Origin: Photorhabdus caribbeanensis
GTDB lineage: Bacteria > Pseudomonadota > Gammaproteobacteria > Enterobacterales > Enterobacteriaceae
DNA length: 64,000 bases
NCBI RefSeq assembly: GCF_018448885.1
Contig: NZ_RCWB01000020.1
Coordinates: 36,901-100,900, forward strand
Reading direction: 5' to 3'
Shown here: in pieces, positions 18,361-26,865 of the stretch
Numbering within the stretch: the stretch's first letter is position 1
Layout: every line of letters starts with the position of its first letter
Notes under the pieces: generated by a model
Seen by the model: only the letters and a program-made list of their open reading frames with translations
Database searches by the model: none
Told to the model about the DNA's origin: nothing
Made by a program: the position numbers and the translations under genes

Positions 18361-18957
18361 TTAGATCTTTCCCATAAATTGACTAAACATCAGCAAAGTA
18401 CTGAGCAACAAATGGCGCTGTTCAACAGTCAAACGCAAATAACGACGACTAGCCGGCAATCGGCTGACAACCTCAGAAGCAGCAAAATGTTCCACCTCAA
18501 GTTGCCATTGCCCTTGATGAATATTTAATACTAGATCCCGGAAATCCAGCTCTGTTAATGTTTCTCCAATTAATGGATATTGATTGAGTAAATCAATAAT
18601 TTGTTGCCCAAATTCTGCACCATCACAACAGTAATAAGTCACGCTCTTTCGCCGAAATATTCCCTTTACCTTAGCTCGAATAACGATTTTTTCCTTGAGT
18701 GACGTAATTCCCTGCAAACGAAAACAACAACTGACAATATAAGCCAGAAACAGCGCCTTCGGCTTTTCACAAACTTCAATCTGCAATCCATCAGGTAACG
18801 TCACTTGCAAACTTTCTGCTGATAAGCGCTGACAACAGTAAGGCAGCAAATTCTGTTCCAAACGATTTAGCGTTATTCCAGCCCGATAGCCAGTAAGATA
18901 GCGGGGTTTATTCAACCGCCGCCAAATACCATCAATTAAGGGAACGAAGTGGCTCAA
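18361..18957 (-). CDS. DUF3156-family protein
   Basis: About 198 residues, with no signal peptide, rich in basic residues and cysteine. I assign it to DUF3156 from its layout and its placement directly after an amino-acid permease gene; no function is known. The frame is open to 19011, but a TTG at 18957 lies just behind a GGGGGTG ribosome-binding site and is the likelier start. It overlaps the end of the permease gene by 26 bp, so the two are one transcription unit. Confidence 0.65.
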   Translation of the reverse strand: MSHFVPLIDGIWRRLNKPRYLTGYRAGITLNRLEQNLLPYCCQRLSAESLQVTLPDGLQIEVCEKPKALFLAYIVSCCFRLQGITSLKEKIVIRAKVKGIFRRKSVTYYCCDGAEFGQQIIDLLNQYPLIGETLTELDFRDLVLNIHQGQWQLEVEHFAASEVVSRLPASRRYLRLTVEQRHLLLSTLLMFSQFMGKI

Positions 18958-20425
18958 GTTGCACCCCCGGCAATTCACCCTTAACAAAAGTATGCGAAAG
19001 TATCTGCTCAACAGGTACAGGCTTAAACGGATTCACCCGTTGTACACAGAGCGTCCAAAACAGGGCATAGCTGGCGGTCAAACCTAATATAATAGCGAAT
19101 GGAATATATATATCACCGGGATTCATTCCCGGAGGTGTGATGTGAATGATCGCCAAAATAATTCCTGCACTAGAGATAATCTGAGGTAATGGGAAAAAAG
19201 GTGATTTATAAGCACGATGTAAATCAGGTCTGCGGATACGCAGCAATATCACAGAACATGTCACCAGCAAATAAGCAACACACCAGGCACATACGGCTGC
19301 TAATACCAAAGGCATAATCTGGTTCAAATCACCTTGAATAATAAAGGTATGTAAACAGGGAATCATTACCGCAACCAAAATTCCAAAGATTGGCGTTTTA
19401 AAACGTGGATGTAGATAAGCAAAAATACGCGGTAATGCGCCATCCAATGCCATACCATAGAGAATACGCGGCACCGCCGCCATTAGGGTATTAATCGTCG
19501 CCGCTCCCGCCAGTAATAACCCGATACCAATCCAATATTTACCAAAATCCCCCATCACCTGACTGGCAAAAGCCGGAATGGCCATTGGCGTTTCTAGCAA
19601 GCGAACGTTATTTTCTACATCCACCAGCACATTTTCTACCTGATGGCTGATTGACGCTCCATACAGCCCCATACATAAAGCCACCCCACACAGGCCGGTT
19701 ATCATTGCTCGCGGAAGAACTTTGGCAGAATTTTTAATTTCAGGGGCCATTGGCGTCACCAGCTCACAACCGACAAACATAAACATCGCCATTCCCACTA
19801 AACTCAGCACCGCCAAGGGTTCGTTCAAATTAAGCCCTTCACCAAACCAACTCTCCATCGGCACAGCAAATGGCATTAATAATCCACAAATACTGAAAAT
19901 AACCAAAGTACTCCACATGCAGAATGTCAGCACAATTTCGACTTTACCGAACGCTTCAATACCCAACGCATTAAGTAATCCGAATATAATCACTAACCCA
20001 ACACCAACCATCCATGAAGCGTTATAACTTTCCACCATCGTATTAAGGCTGTCAAAATTCACCAATGCCATAACACCGGAGAGGATAGTTTCTGCTGTAC
20101 CCGCAAAAATATGAACAATCAAATAAGCCGAAAGCGCGCCGGTAATCGCCCAGAATCGCCCCATTCCACAAGAGATATAATCATAGACAGAGCCGGAGGT
20201 AGGTAAAATAGCCGCCGCCTCAGCAAACGTCGTCACTTGGGCCTGCATCATGATAAAACTGATCAGCATTGCCAGGACGAAAGTATCACCACCAATCCCA
20301 AAACCACTGGTTACAGTCAGAATAACCGGGCTTGCCATAATCACCCCGACGGAACTTGCCAGTGCGGTAGGAAACCCCACCACTCCCTTTTCAATATGCG
20401 AAGTCAGTCGTGTTGACATATTCAT
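18932..20425 (-). CDS. APC-family amino acid permease
   Basis: A 497-residue integral membrane protein with about twelve hydrophobic helices. The first helix carries the glycine-rich GFGIGGDTF motif seen in APC transporters, and ILPTSGSVYDYIS follows. A charged helix start near PEIKNSAKVLPRA is also typical. It should move an amino acid or polyamine across the inner membrane by proton symport or exchange. A GAGGGAAG ribosome-binding site precedes the ATG. It is coupled to the downstream DUF3156 gene and divergent from a LuxR-type regulator that may control it. The substrate cannot be read from sequence. Confidence 0.88.
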   Translation of the reverse strand: MNMSTRLTSHIEKGVVGFPTALASSVGVIMASPVILTVTSGFGIGGDTFVLAMLISFIMMQAQVTTFAEAAAILPTSGSVYDYISCGMGRFWAITGALSAYLIVHIFAGTAETILSGVMALVNFDSLNTMVESYNASWMVGVGLVIIFGLLNALGIEAFGKVEIVLTFCMWSTLVIFSICGLLMPFAVPMESWFGEGLNLNEPLAVLSLVGMAMFMFVGCELVTPMAPEIKNSAKVLPRAMITGLCGVALCMGLYGASISHQVENVLVDVENNVRLLETPMAIPAFASQVMGDFGKYWIGIGLLLAGAATINTLMAAVPRILYGMALDGALPRIFAYLHPRFKTPIFGILVAVMIPCLHTFIIQGDLNQIMPLVLAAVCAWCVAYLLVTCSVILLRIRRPDLHRAYKSPFFPLPQIISSAGIILAIIHITPPGMNPGDIYIPFAIILGLTASYALFWTLCVQRVNPFKPVPVEQILSHTFVKGELPGVQLEPLRSLN

Positions 20426-20874
20426 TTATCTTCCCTCTTAACTTCTAGCCGTAAAAATAACGTACACCGAGATTCATTTGTGAATTTTTTGTAAATTTCA
20501 TTGAGGATAAATACACTATAGAAAGTGAAGAGGAATACCGACCATCGTCCTAAAGAACGATACCTAAAGAGGGATTAATAACGGAAAAGGTGTCACGAAA
20601 AATACCAGAAAACAGAAAAAAGCAAAAATAATCACTTAAATATCAATCAATAAAAATAAAATCGCTTGGTTAATACATTAAGAAACTATTTCAGATATAT
20701 ACCAAAACACCTGTTCTTAGCCAGTGATCATCACGTTGAGAAATTTCATTTATTGCAATCCATATCACGTTATTAATATGTTTGTTTTGTGTTAATTAGG
20801 CATTTTAATTAGCATTTGATTAATTTTCAGTATTGATTTATCCAGTTAGATATTATTCTAAAGGGAGAACTTTC
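20426..20874. other. Divergent promoter region between the permease and LuxR genes
   Basis: About 450 bp, AT-rich, no ORF. It contains a short inverted repeat ATCGT/ACGAT (about 20544-20562) that could bind a regulator, and the ribosome-binding site AAGGGAGA of the LuxR gene at the right end. Confidence 0.45.
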
Positions 20875-21534
20875 TTGTCTACTGTACTACCGAATAGCCG
20901 TGAAAATGCTTTAATCCACAGTTGTTTAAATACCATTGCACATCTGGTTCCTATCTCAGCCGCAGCATTCTATCTGGTGAATAATGAATTACGCCCCGAA
21001 AATTACATTCTGTACGGCATTTCAGACGAAACCCACCAGAATTATCTGGCTCATTTTCAGCATTTAGATCCATTAAGACCGGATAATTACCAACAAGATG
21101 ATATTAATATGGTTGGCATGGATCAGAAAACACTGACGAAACATAATAAATATTACCATGAATTTATGCAGCCAAATAACATACAGGACATCGCCGAAAT
21201 ATTTATCCGTCAACATAACCGAATTATTGCCGGCGTCTCTTTATTACGAGATACTCCATTTACACCAAAAGACTTTAACCGCCTCAGTGTTATTCTACCA
21301 TTAATTGAATTAGCAGTCAGAGACTTGCTTCCTGAAACACCAACTATTCTGACAGCTAAAGAGCAAGAAATTATTAATTTGATAAGAGAAGGAGCAAGTA
21401 ACAAACGTATTGCACAGATACTTAATATTTCCCTGTCTACCGTCAAAACCCACCTGCGCAATATTTTCGCCAAAACCAAAGTGACTAACCGTACTGAACT
21501 GGTTTCCAGCGGGTTTATTACTCGGTATTTGTGA
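20875..21534 (+). CDS. LuxR-type HTH transcriptional regulator
   Basis: About 219 residues. The C-terminal LuxR HTH domain (LTAKEQEIINLIREGASNKR, then IAQILNISLSTVKTHLRNIF) covers about residues 145-205. The N-terminal 140 residues form an undefined sensor domain without the Trp/Asp signature of acyl-homoserine-lactone binding. The likely start is TTG at 20875, six bases after AAGGGAGA; another in-frame TTG at 20833 has no such site. It is divergent from the permease operon and is probably its regulator. Photorhabdus-type genomes carry many such LuxR solos. Confidence 0.85.
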   Translation: MSTVLPNSRENALIHSCLNTIAHLVPISAAAFYLVNNELRPENYILYGISDETHQNYLAHFQHLDPLRPDNYQQDDINMVGMDQKTLTKHNKYYHEFMQPNNIQDIAEIFIRQHNRIIAGVSLLRDTPFTPKDFNRLSVILPLIELAVRDLLPETPTILTAKEQEIINLIREGASNKRIAQILNISLSTVKTHLRNIFAKTKVTNRTELVSSGFITRYL

Positions 21535-21598
21535 TTAATAAAAATAGCTATAAGCCTTCGCCTAATGCCAGCAAAGATACAAGGCGAAAAGCCCAGAA

Positions 21599-21660
21599 TG
21601 AGTCAAATAAAATCACTATTCGCCTCATTTGGTGAGTAGAATAGAGCCTTATTTGACTCA
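21599..21660. repeat. Structured element with 12 bp perfect inverted ends
   Basis: TGAGTCAAATAA and TTATTTGACTCA are exact inverted copies around a 38 bp core that itself contains CTATTC/GAATAG pairing. A second hairpin, GCCAATG/CATTGGC, follows at 21669-21688. It lies just after the LuxR gene and could serve as terminator, small RNA or a MITE-like unit. Confidence 0.6.
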
Positions 21661-21708
21661 CAGGTGACGCCAATGTGGAACCATTGGCATGATTCAGTAT
21701 TTAACACG

Positions 21709-21765
21709 GTTTATAAAATCTATAATTTACAGCAGTTATTGCCGTGTATTTTTGTTTTTATAAAC
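21709..21765. repeat. 57 bp palindromic element, copy 1 (downstream of abiEii)
   Basis: Outer arms GTTTATAA and TTATAAAC bracket an inner AGTTATTGCCG core. The similarity to copy 3 (23815-23871) continues outside the palindrome to about 21840, so roughly 130 bp is repeated directly on both sides of the abiE genes. Confidence 0.75.
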
Positions 21766-22038
21766 TACTGTATTGCTTTTGAAGGGACGGGCTTTCTTTG
21801 TACTTGGTAAGCAATGAATACGACCATTCGTCTTACCAAAAGCATTTTCCTTACCAATATAGTCATAATGCTTTCATATTTGGCACGAAAATGATTTAGT
21901 GTTAACCAATGGCCCCTCTTCAGGGGGCAATCCTTTTCTAATAAAACAGTTTTCGTAATTTGATACAACACCGCGCCACCAGTAGACATGAGTTTTGAAT
22001 GCCGTTGAGGTAACCTTCAACTATAGTGTTACCACAAT

Positions 22039-22956
22039 CTAATCTACACCAAGTACATGACACAAATTTTGACATGCCTTAATATGTTTATCCGTCCCCA
22101 TCTTCGCCAAATTTCTCTGTTTCCAGAGGATGGCAGGCAATTGCTCAACACTTTCTAGTCCCAGCAATGGCCAGTCTGGAGTTCGGTTTTTAAAGGACAA
22201 CAGAAAAGAACGTTCTTGTTCAGTTAAAGAGTCGTTAATCAACTCAACCAAGCGTCTTCGCGTCGCTTCCAGTTCGACCAGTTCGACGTGCTGCTCTGCC
22301 ATATTCAGAAACTCACCACGATAGACACCAGCGATGTCCTTGAAAATGGGCCTAAGCAATTCTGCGATAGGACGGTTATGGCTAACCATGTAGACGATCA
22401 AAGCCTTGCGAAGATCATCAGTAAGTCCCTCGTTATCCAGCAACCATTTTACATCGAACAAATCCCTAGGATGTTGCCTATCCAGTGCAGCGCAGATTTT
22501 CCCGGCATAGAGATCAGCATGGGAAACGATTTGGATTTCGGCGTAGCCAAACTCATCTTCCACAACCTCGCAGACTGTCATTACCTTTGGTTCAAACACA
22601 GTACCACGCAAGACCGGTGACAACTCAATTTTTATTTGAACACCGGATCTTCCTACAATCAACCGCAAGGCATCGTCTTTATCCCGGAAAGATTCGGTAA
22701 TTTCCGCGTCTGTCATAGCAACCCGGATAGCAACCGCAATCTTACTCAGAGCAGTTTTGATCGCCGTTAAGGCTTCTGCACGTTGCAGCATTGGTAAAAA
22801 TACTAGATCAATATCAACCGACAACCGAGGCAAGTTGCGAACAAACAAATTGATAGCCGTACCTCCTTTCAAAGCAAAGCACTCCTGTTCAGCAACAAAA
22901 GGCAGCAGTTGCAGTAACAACTGAACTTGTCGGTAATAAATACTGTTACGATCCAT
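22039..22956 (-). CDS. abiEii: AbiEii toxin, nucleotidyltransferase (type IV TA)
   Basis: A 305-residue DNA polymerase beta-like nucleotidyltransferase of the AbiEii/AbiGii group. The signature KGGTAINLF and DIDLVF (about residues 24-52) provides the GS/T loop and the metal-binding aspartates. A later HPRDLFDVKWLL helix is typical. The toxin transfers nucleotides, reported to be onto tRNA acceptor ends for related enzymes, and stalls growth, giving abortive phage infection. It starts 9 bp after the abiEi stop with an AGGGAGAGG ribosome-binding site, so the antitoxin and toxin are one operon. Confidence 0.9.
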   Translation of the reverse strand: MDRNSIYYRQVQLLLQLLPFVAEQECFALKGGTAINLFVRNLPRLSVDIDLVFLPMLQRAEALTAIKTALSKIAVAIRVAMTDAEITESFRDKDDALRLIVGRSGVQIKIELSPVLRGTVFEPKVMTVCEVVEDEFGYAEIQIVSHADLYAGKICAALDRQHPRDLFDVKWLLDNEGLTDDLRKALIVYMVSHNRPIAELLRPIFKDIAGVYRGEFLNMAEQHVELVELEATRRRLVELINDSLTEQERSFLLSFKNRTPDWPLLGLESVEQLPAILWKQRNLAKMGTDKHIKACQNLCHVLGVD

Positions 22957-22965
22957 AGCCTCTCC

Positions 22966-23739
22966 CTACATATCCTTGGGTACCGTGATGAGCCAAGTAT
23001 TATCCAGCCGCCCTTCGGTAGCAATGACTCGTTTACCAGCCCCTAAGTTATACTTCTGAGGTTCCAACTTTTTAAACCAAGCGTGCTGATGCCTTTCTGC
23101 TAACCAGAAGAAGAGCCGCTTTACCCTGATACTGGAACAGGCCAGCAGTAAAGCATCAAGTTTGCGCGGTGACAAATTGTATAATCCCTGCATCAATTGT
23201 TCGGCATGTTCAAAGCTGACAGCTTTGGGTACATCCACCAAAACTTCGAAGATAGCCCTTTCCGGACAGGAGAATTGGAATGCAGGCATTCCCTCCCGCC
23301 ATTGTTCTTGCCTAAGCCAAGTTGGGTCAGCTATCAGATTTGCCGGCCATAACGCTTGGGTCCGGTGCCCTTTAAAATTCACATCTAAAGGTACTCTGGT
23401 CAGCCAGCGAGGTAACGGCTCACTAGAATACAAGTGAACTGTTCGGATATGAGAGCGGGTGACGTAGTGAGCTAACCCGGCTATCTCCAGCGCGGTTAGC
23501 CCACCGAGGTGAATAGGTGTTTCAGACATACGCTGCAATGAAGCAACAACACCTTGCCAGTTTAGGTGGCAACTGAATTGACTAAACACGCCAGTAGCAA
23601 GAGGGATAAGTGTTTTACTACGCACAGCATTGTCTACAAAATGAAGTTTAAGCCCTTGAGCAATGAGCCATTGTTTGGTAGCCAACATACCAACAGGAAG
23701 TAATTCTTTAAGTCGTTGACGTGCTTCAGTGTTTAACAT
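22966..23739 (-). CDS. abiEi: AbiEi antitoxin
   Basis: A 257-residue antitoxin. The N-terminal part (KELLPVGMLATKQWLIAQGL) is the winged-HTH that binds the operator. The remainder is the AbiEi C-terminal domain with the IHLGGLTALEIAGLAHYV motif. In type IV systems the antitoxin does not bind the toxin but counters its effect, and it represses its own promoter by binding inverted repeats. Here the ATG lies only 1 bp from a 57 bp palindrome (23741-23797), with a second at 23815-23871. No Shine-Dalgarno site fits between them, which suggests a short or leaderless mRNA. Confidence 0.88.
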   Translation of the reverse strand: MLNTEARQRLKELLPVGMLATKQWLIAQGLKLHFVDNAVRSKTLIPLATGVFSQFSCHLNWQGVVASLQRMSETPIHLGGLTALEIAGLAHYVTRSHIRTVHLYSSEPLPRWLTRVPLDVNFKGHRTQALWPANLIADPTWLRQEQWREGMPAFQFSCPERAIFEVLVDVPKAVSFEHAEQLMQGLYNLSPRKLDALLLACSSIRVKRLFFWLAERHQHAWFKKLEPQKYNLGAGKRVIATEGRLDNTWLITVPKDM

Positions 23740-23740
23740 A

Positions 23741-23797
23741 GTTTATAAAATCCATAAGTTACGGCGGTTATTGCCGTATATTTAATAAATTATAAAC
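23741..23797. promoter_or_regulatory. 57 bp palindrome, copy 2: likely abiE operator
   Basis: GTTTATAA and TTATAAAC outer arms, with a perfect inner TACGGC-GGTTATT-GCCGTA dyad. It abuts the abiEi start codon and, with copy 3, gives a two-site operator as expected for cooperative AbiEi autorepression. Confidence 0.7.
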
Positions 23798-23814
23798 TAG
23801 CAGATTCTTTTGTG

Positions 23815-23871
23815 GTTTAGAATATCTATTTTTCACAGCAGTTATTGCCGTGTATTTTCATTTTTATAAAC
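23815..23871. repeat. 57 bp palindrome, copy 3
   Basis: GTTTAGAA and TATAAAC outer arms around CAGCAGTTATTGCCGTG. It shares a longer similarity with the copy beyond abiEii, continuing to about 23945 through GCTTTTGAAGGG, GAATACGACCATT and TTACCAAA. Confidence 0.7.
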
Positions 23872-24121
23872 CATTGTGTTGCTTTTGAAGGGGTGAGTTT
23901 CCTCCATCTCAGGTAAGTAATGAATACGACCATTAGTTTTACCAAAGTAATCAACAAATATTAAAACATATGTTGAATGAACAATACATTTCTGTACATT
24001 TTAAACTATTCATAACGTTTCCAGTCTGATATGAAGCACAAGCTCCACCAAACACACTGAGCAGGTTTCCAGTGTGTTTATTACCTTCTCTGCTTTCGAT
24101 TAGCAGGATTCACATACTCTA

Positions 24122-24751
24122 TTAGTTAACCTTTTTCTGCCAAACCTCAGGGAATCTATCTATTTGACTAACCCAACAAGATAAATCAGGAACTAACCAA
24201 TTAAGTAGTTTATAACATTCGGCATGATACTCATCTATTGGTGGAGTCAACCACAACACTGGCTCGTGGTGAAATATTCCATTTCTTAACCTCCTTATTT
24301 TATTTAGTGACGAAGATATAGTTTTTCTTTTACGAAGCATTTTAGGGCAATAGGGAAAAGCTAATCGTAATGATTTCCACAACAATACTTCATATTTTAT
24401 ATTAAATAATGTTGTCCAAAAACCAAAGGTTAGTTCTGCTATTATTTTATTGACATCATCAGATCTGATTCTGTTCTTTACGTTAATGATTTCAGCATAA
24501 AGATCTTTGAAGATGGGATCGCCTTCCCAACTTTCATACCAATCACAGCGTTGATAAAACTTCTGTAAACTATAATTCAAACTATTTCTTAAACTTATTT
24601 CTATAACAGAAAAGACTGGGACAAAAGATTCAGATAATTTTATATTTAAAATATAACACTGGATTGCTTGATGTTTATCACCTTACGATTCTTGTAAATA
24701 ACGAGCTAACCTTGCTGTAGAGAAATATAACTGTAGCTTTTCCCACTCCAT
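24122..24751 (-). pseudogene. Abi-family (HEPN) protein gene with one in-frame TAA
   Basis: Reading from an ATG at 24751 (MEWEKLQLYFSTARLARYLQ), the frame meets a TAA at 24683-24685. It then runs on without shift through CYILNIKLSESFVPVFSVIEI and SLRNSLNYSLQKFY to a stop at 24122. The total of 209 sense and stop codons fits a whole Abi_2/AbiD/F-like gene. The HEPN RNase motif is RRLRNGIFHHEPV (R-x5-H). Start and ribosome-binding region (AAGGAAAAGG) are intact. It is either a single-mutation pseudogene or a sequencing error; internal initiation after the stop would lose the N-terminal helices. Confidence 0.75.
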
Positions 24752-24914
24752 AATTCATTCGGCCTTTTCCTTATTGAGTTCTGGTAGTGGGTAGTCTATA
24801 ATTAATTCGCTGCCCTGAGAAGCCCTCTCCTGGATAAAATGCCAGTGATGACCTTAGGTTTGACAATGGCCCCTTCAATCAAGGGGCCTTCCTTATTTTG
24901 ATCCGAATATCAAA

Positions 24915-26408
24915 TCAATAGCGAACCATCACGGATTTCAATTCAGTATAGTGCTCAATAAAGGCGCTACCGAATTCACGACCAATACCTGAAGATTTGG
25001 TACCACCGAATGGTAATGCCGGATCGAGGAATGTATGCATATTGACCCAAACGGTCCCCGCTTCGATACGCGGGATCATGCGCATAGCCTTGCTGAGATC
25101 ATTGGTCCACAAACTCGCCGCTAAACCAAATGGAGTGCTGTTCATCAACCCAATGAGTTCTTCTTCATCGCTATAGCTGAGGAAAGTCCCGACAGGACCA
25201 AATGTCTCTTCCTTCATCAATGAATCTTCCGGGCTGTTAGCACGAATCACGGTTGGCGCCACAAAGAAACCCGGTCCGGCCAGAGCATGACCACCGTAAA
25301 CAATCTCACTGCCTTCTTGACGCGCTTGCTCAAACAGGGACAGGATCTTGTTATAGTGCGCTTTGTTTGCCAATGGCCCCATTTCTGTTGATTCATCCAG
25401 AGGAGAGCCAATCTTCATTGCCGCGAGTCTTTCAGACAATAATTTCAGCACGTCATCCATATGGCTTGCAGGAATATAGAAACGTTCCGCCGCCGCACAA
25501 ATCTGCCCTTGATTGAGATAACCGGCCTCCAGAACACCATCGACAATTTTTTCAACCGACATATCCGCTAAAAACGCCGCGCCGTTCTTGCCGCCTAATT
25601 CCAACGTGGCACGAGTCAATCCCTGTTCCATTGCTGATTTACCGACAGCAATACCCGTTGGCACTGAACCGGTGAAAGTCACCTTGGCACACAATGGATG
25701 ACCTATCAGCGCGGGGCCAAGCACCGAACCGGAACCATTAATCACATTGATGACACCATCAGGAATACCCGCTTCCTTGGCTAATTCAGCCACTCTGAGC
25801 ATGGTTAGCGGGGTGTATTCACTGGGTTTCAATACAATGGTACAACCACAAGTCAGTGCAGCCGCCATTTTCCAGATGGCAACCATGATGGAGAAATTCC
25901 ACGGAATTATCCCGGCCACAACACCAACCGGTTCACGACGGGTAAACGCCGTGTACTGCTCACCTTTAAAAGAGGGCAAAGAGACATTCAGGGTTTCACC
26001 GCTGATCTTACTTGACCATCCGGCAAAATAACGCAGGAACTGAGCGGAGGAATCAATCTCCAGCATTCGGGACAACTGGATGGTTTTACCAGAGCAGAGG
26101 GTTTCTAACTGCGCCAACTCTTCCCGATGTGCCAGTAATAGATCTGCCAGACGATTCAGGCAATGACCGCGCTCCATCGGCGAAGTTTGGGCCCACACTC
26201 CATGAAATGCCGCCTGTGCCGCTTGCATAGCAGCATTGACTTCCGCTTCACCGCCTTGATTAACAGTTGCAATAACTTCATCAGTCGTAGGATTTATGAC
26301 AGAAAATGTTTCTCTCCCCTGACCACTGACTGGCTGACCATTAATATAATGACCATGATTGTGTTGCAAAAAGACCGTAACTGACTGTAATAAGTTAATA
26401 TCACTCAT
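24915..26408 (-). CDS. NAD(P)-dependent aldehyde dehydrogenase
   Basis: A 497-residue class I/II ALDH. It has the cofactor-binding IPWNFSIMVAIWKMA and FTGSVPTG motifs, catalytic Glu in LELGGKN (about 269), catalytic Cys in NQGQICAAAER (about 303), and the late EEIFGP-like EETFGPVG. It resembles PuuC and phenylacetaldehyde dehydrogenases. It is the last gene of a three-gene unit behind a PuuB-like FAD oxidase and a small cupin. The likely job is to oxidise the aldehyde made by the oxidase from an amine. The exact amine is unknown. Confidence 0.9.
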   Translation of the reverse strand: MSDINLLQSVTVFLQHNHGHYINGQPVSGQGRETFSVINPTTDEVIATVNQGGEAEVNAAMQAAQAAFHGVWAQTSPMERGHCLNRLADLLLAHREELAQLETLCSGKTIQLSRMLEIDSSAQFLRYFAGWSSKISGETLNVSLPSFKGEQYTAFTRREPVGVVAGIIPWNFSIMVAIWKMAAALTCGCTIVLKPSEYTPLTMLRVAELAKEAGIPDGVINVINGSGSVLGPALIGHPLCAKVTFTGSVPTGIAVGKSAMEQGLTRATLELGGKNGAAFLADMSVEKIVDGVLEAGYLNQGQICAAAERFYIPASHMDDVLKLLSERLAAMKIGSPLDESTEMGPLANKAHYNKILSLFEQARQEGSEIVYGGHALAGPGFFVAPTVIRANSPEDSLMKEETFGPVGTFLSYSDEEELIGLMNSTPFGLAASLWTNDLSKAMRMIPRIEAGTVWVNMHTFLDPALPFGGTKSSGIGREFGSAFIEHYTELKSVMVRY

Positions 26409-26436
26409 TATTTACCTCTATCAAACAAGTGTTTTT

Positions 26437-26802
26437 TTAACCTTTACAAGCCAGATAATGCTTCACAAAACGGTCAGCGTTGATTTCCCATAGTACTTCC
26501 GTGCCTTTCGGCGCAAACCAGGAATCCCCCGGATGATATTCAACAGTTTCCCCGCTCTTCACATCGGTCAATTTTACCGAACCTTCCATAATGGTTGCAT
26601 GCTCATCAAACGGATACACCATACTGAACTTGCCACGAGTACAAGCGAAAATGCCACATGTCAGGTTATCCGTTGGTTCACCAAATACCATTGCCATGCT
26701 GGCCTGCGGATCGCCTTCCAACACAGTCGCTCCCAGATTGCTTACGCTACCAATGTCCAATAATTCAGGCAGGGATTTGTTCAGTAAAAGTGATTTAATC
26801 AT
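26437..26802 (-). CDS. Small DUF861-type cupin
   Basis: A 121-residue single cupin (DUF861/cupin_3 type). The visible core is FDEHATIMEGSVKLTDVKSGETVEYHPGDSWFAPKGTEVLWE (about residues 71-111). It lies 28 bp upstream of the aldehyde dehydrogenase gene and downstream of the FAD oxidoreductase. Such cupins recur in oxidase-ALDH operons, where they may bind an intermediate or act in regulation. No enzymatic role is established. Confidence 0.8.
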   Translation of the reverse strand: MIKSLLLNKSLPELLDIGSVSNLGATVLEGDPQASMAMVFGEPTDNLTCGIFACTRGKFSMVYPFDEHATIMEGSVKLTDVKSGETVEYHPGDSWFAPKGTEVLWEINADRFVKHYLACKG

Positions 26803-26865
26803 AATGTTCTCGTTCCAAATAAAATAATTTATGAATTGTCCAATAATACTATTGATATCAATAAA

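Noticed and set aside
21765..21989. 74-codon minus-strand frame after abiEii
   Set aside because: It overlaps the extended palindromic repeat and has no recognisable domain; the matching DNA at 23870-23945 does not keep the frame.
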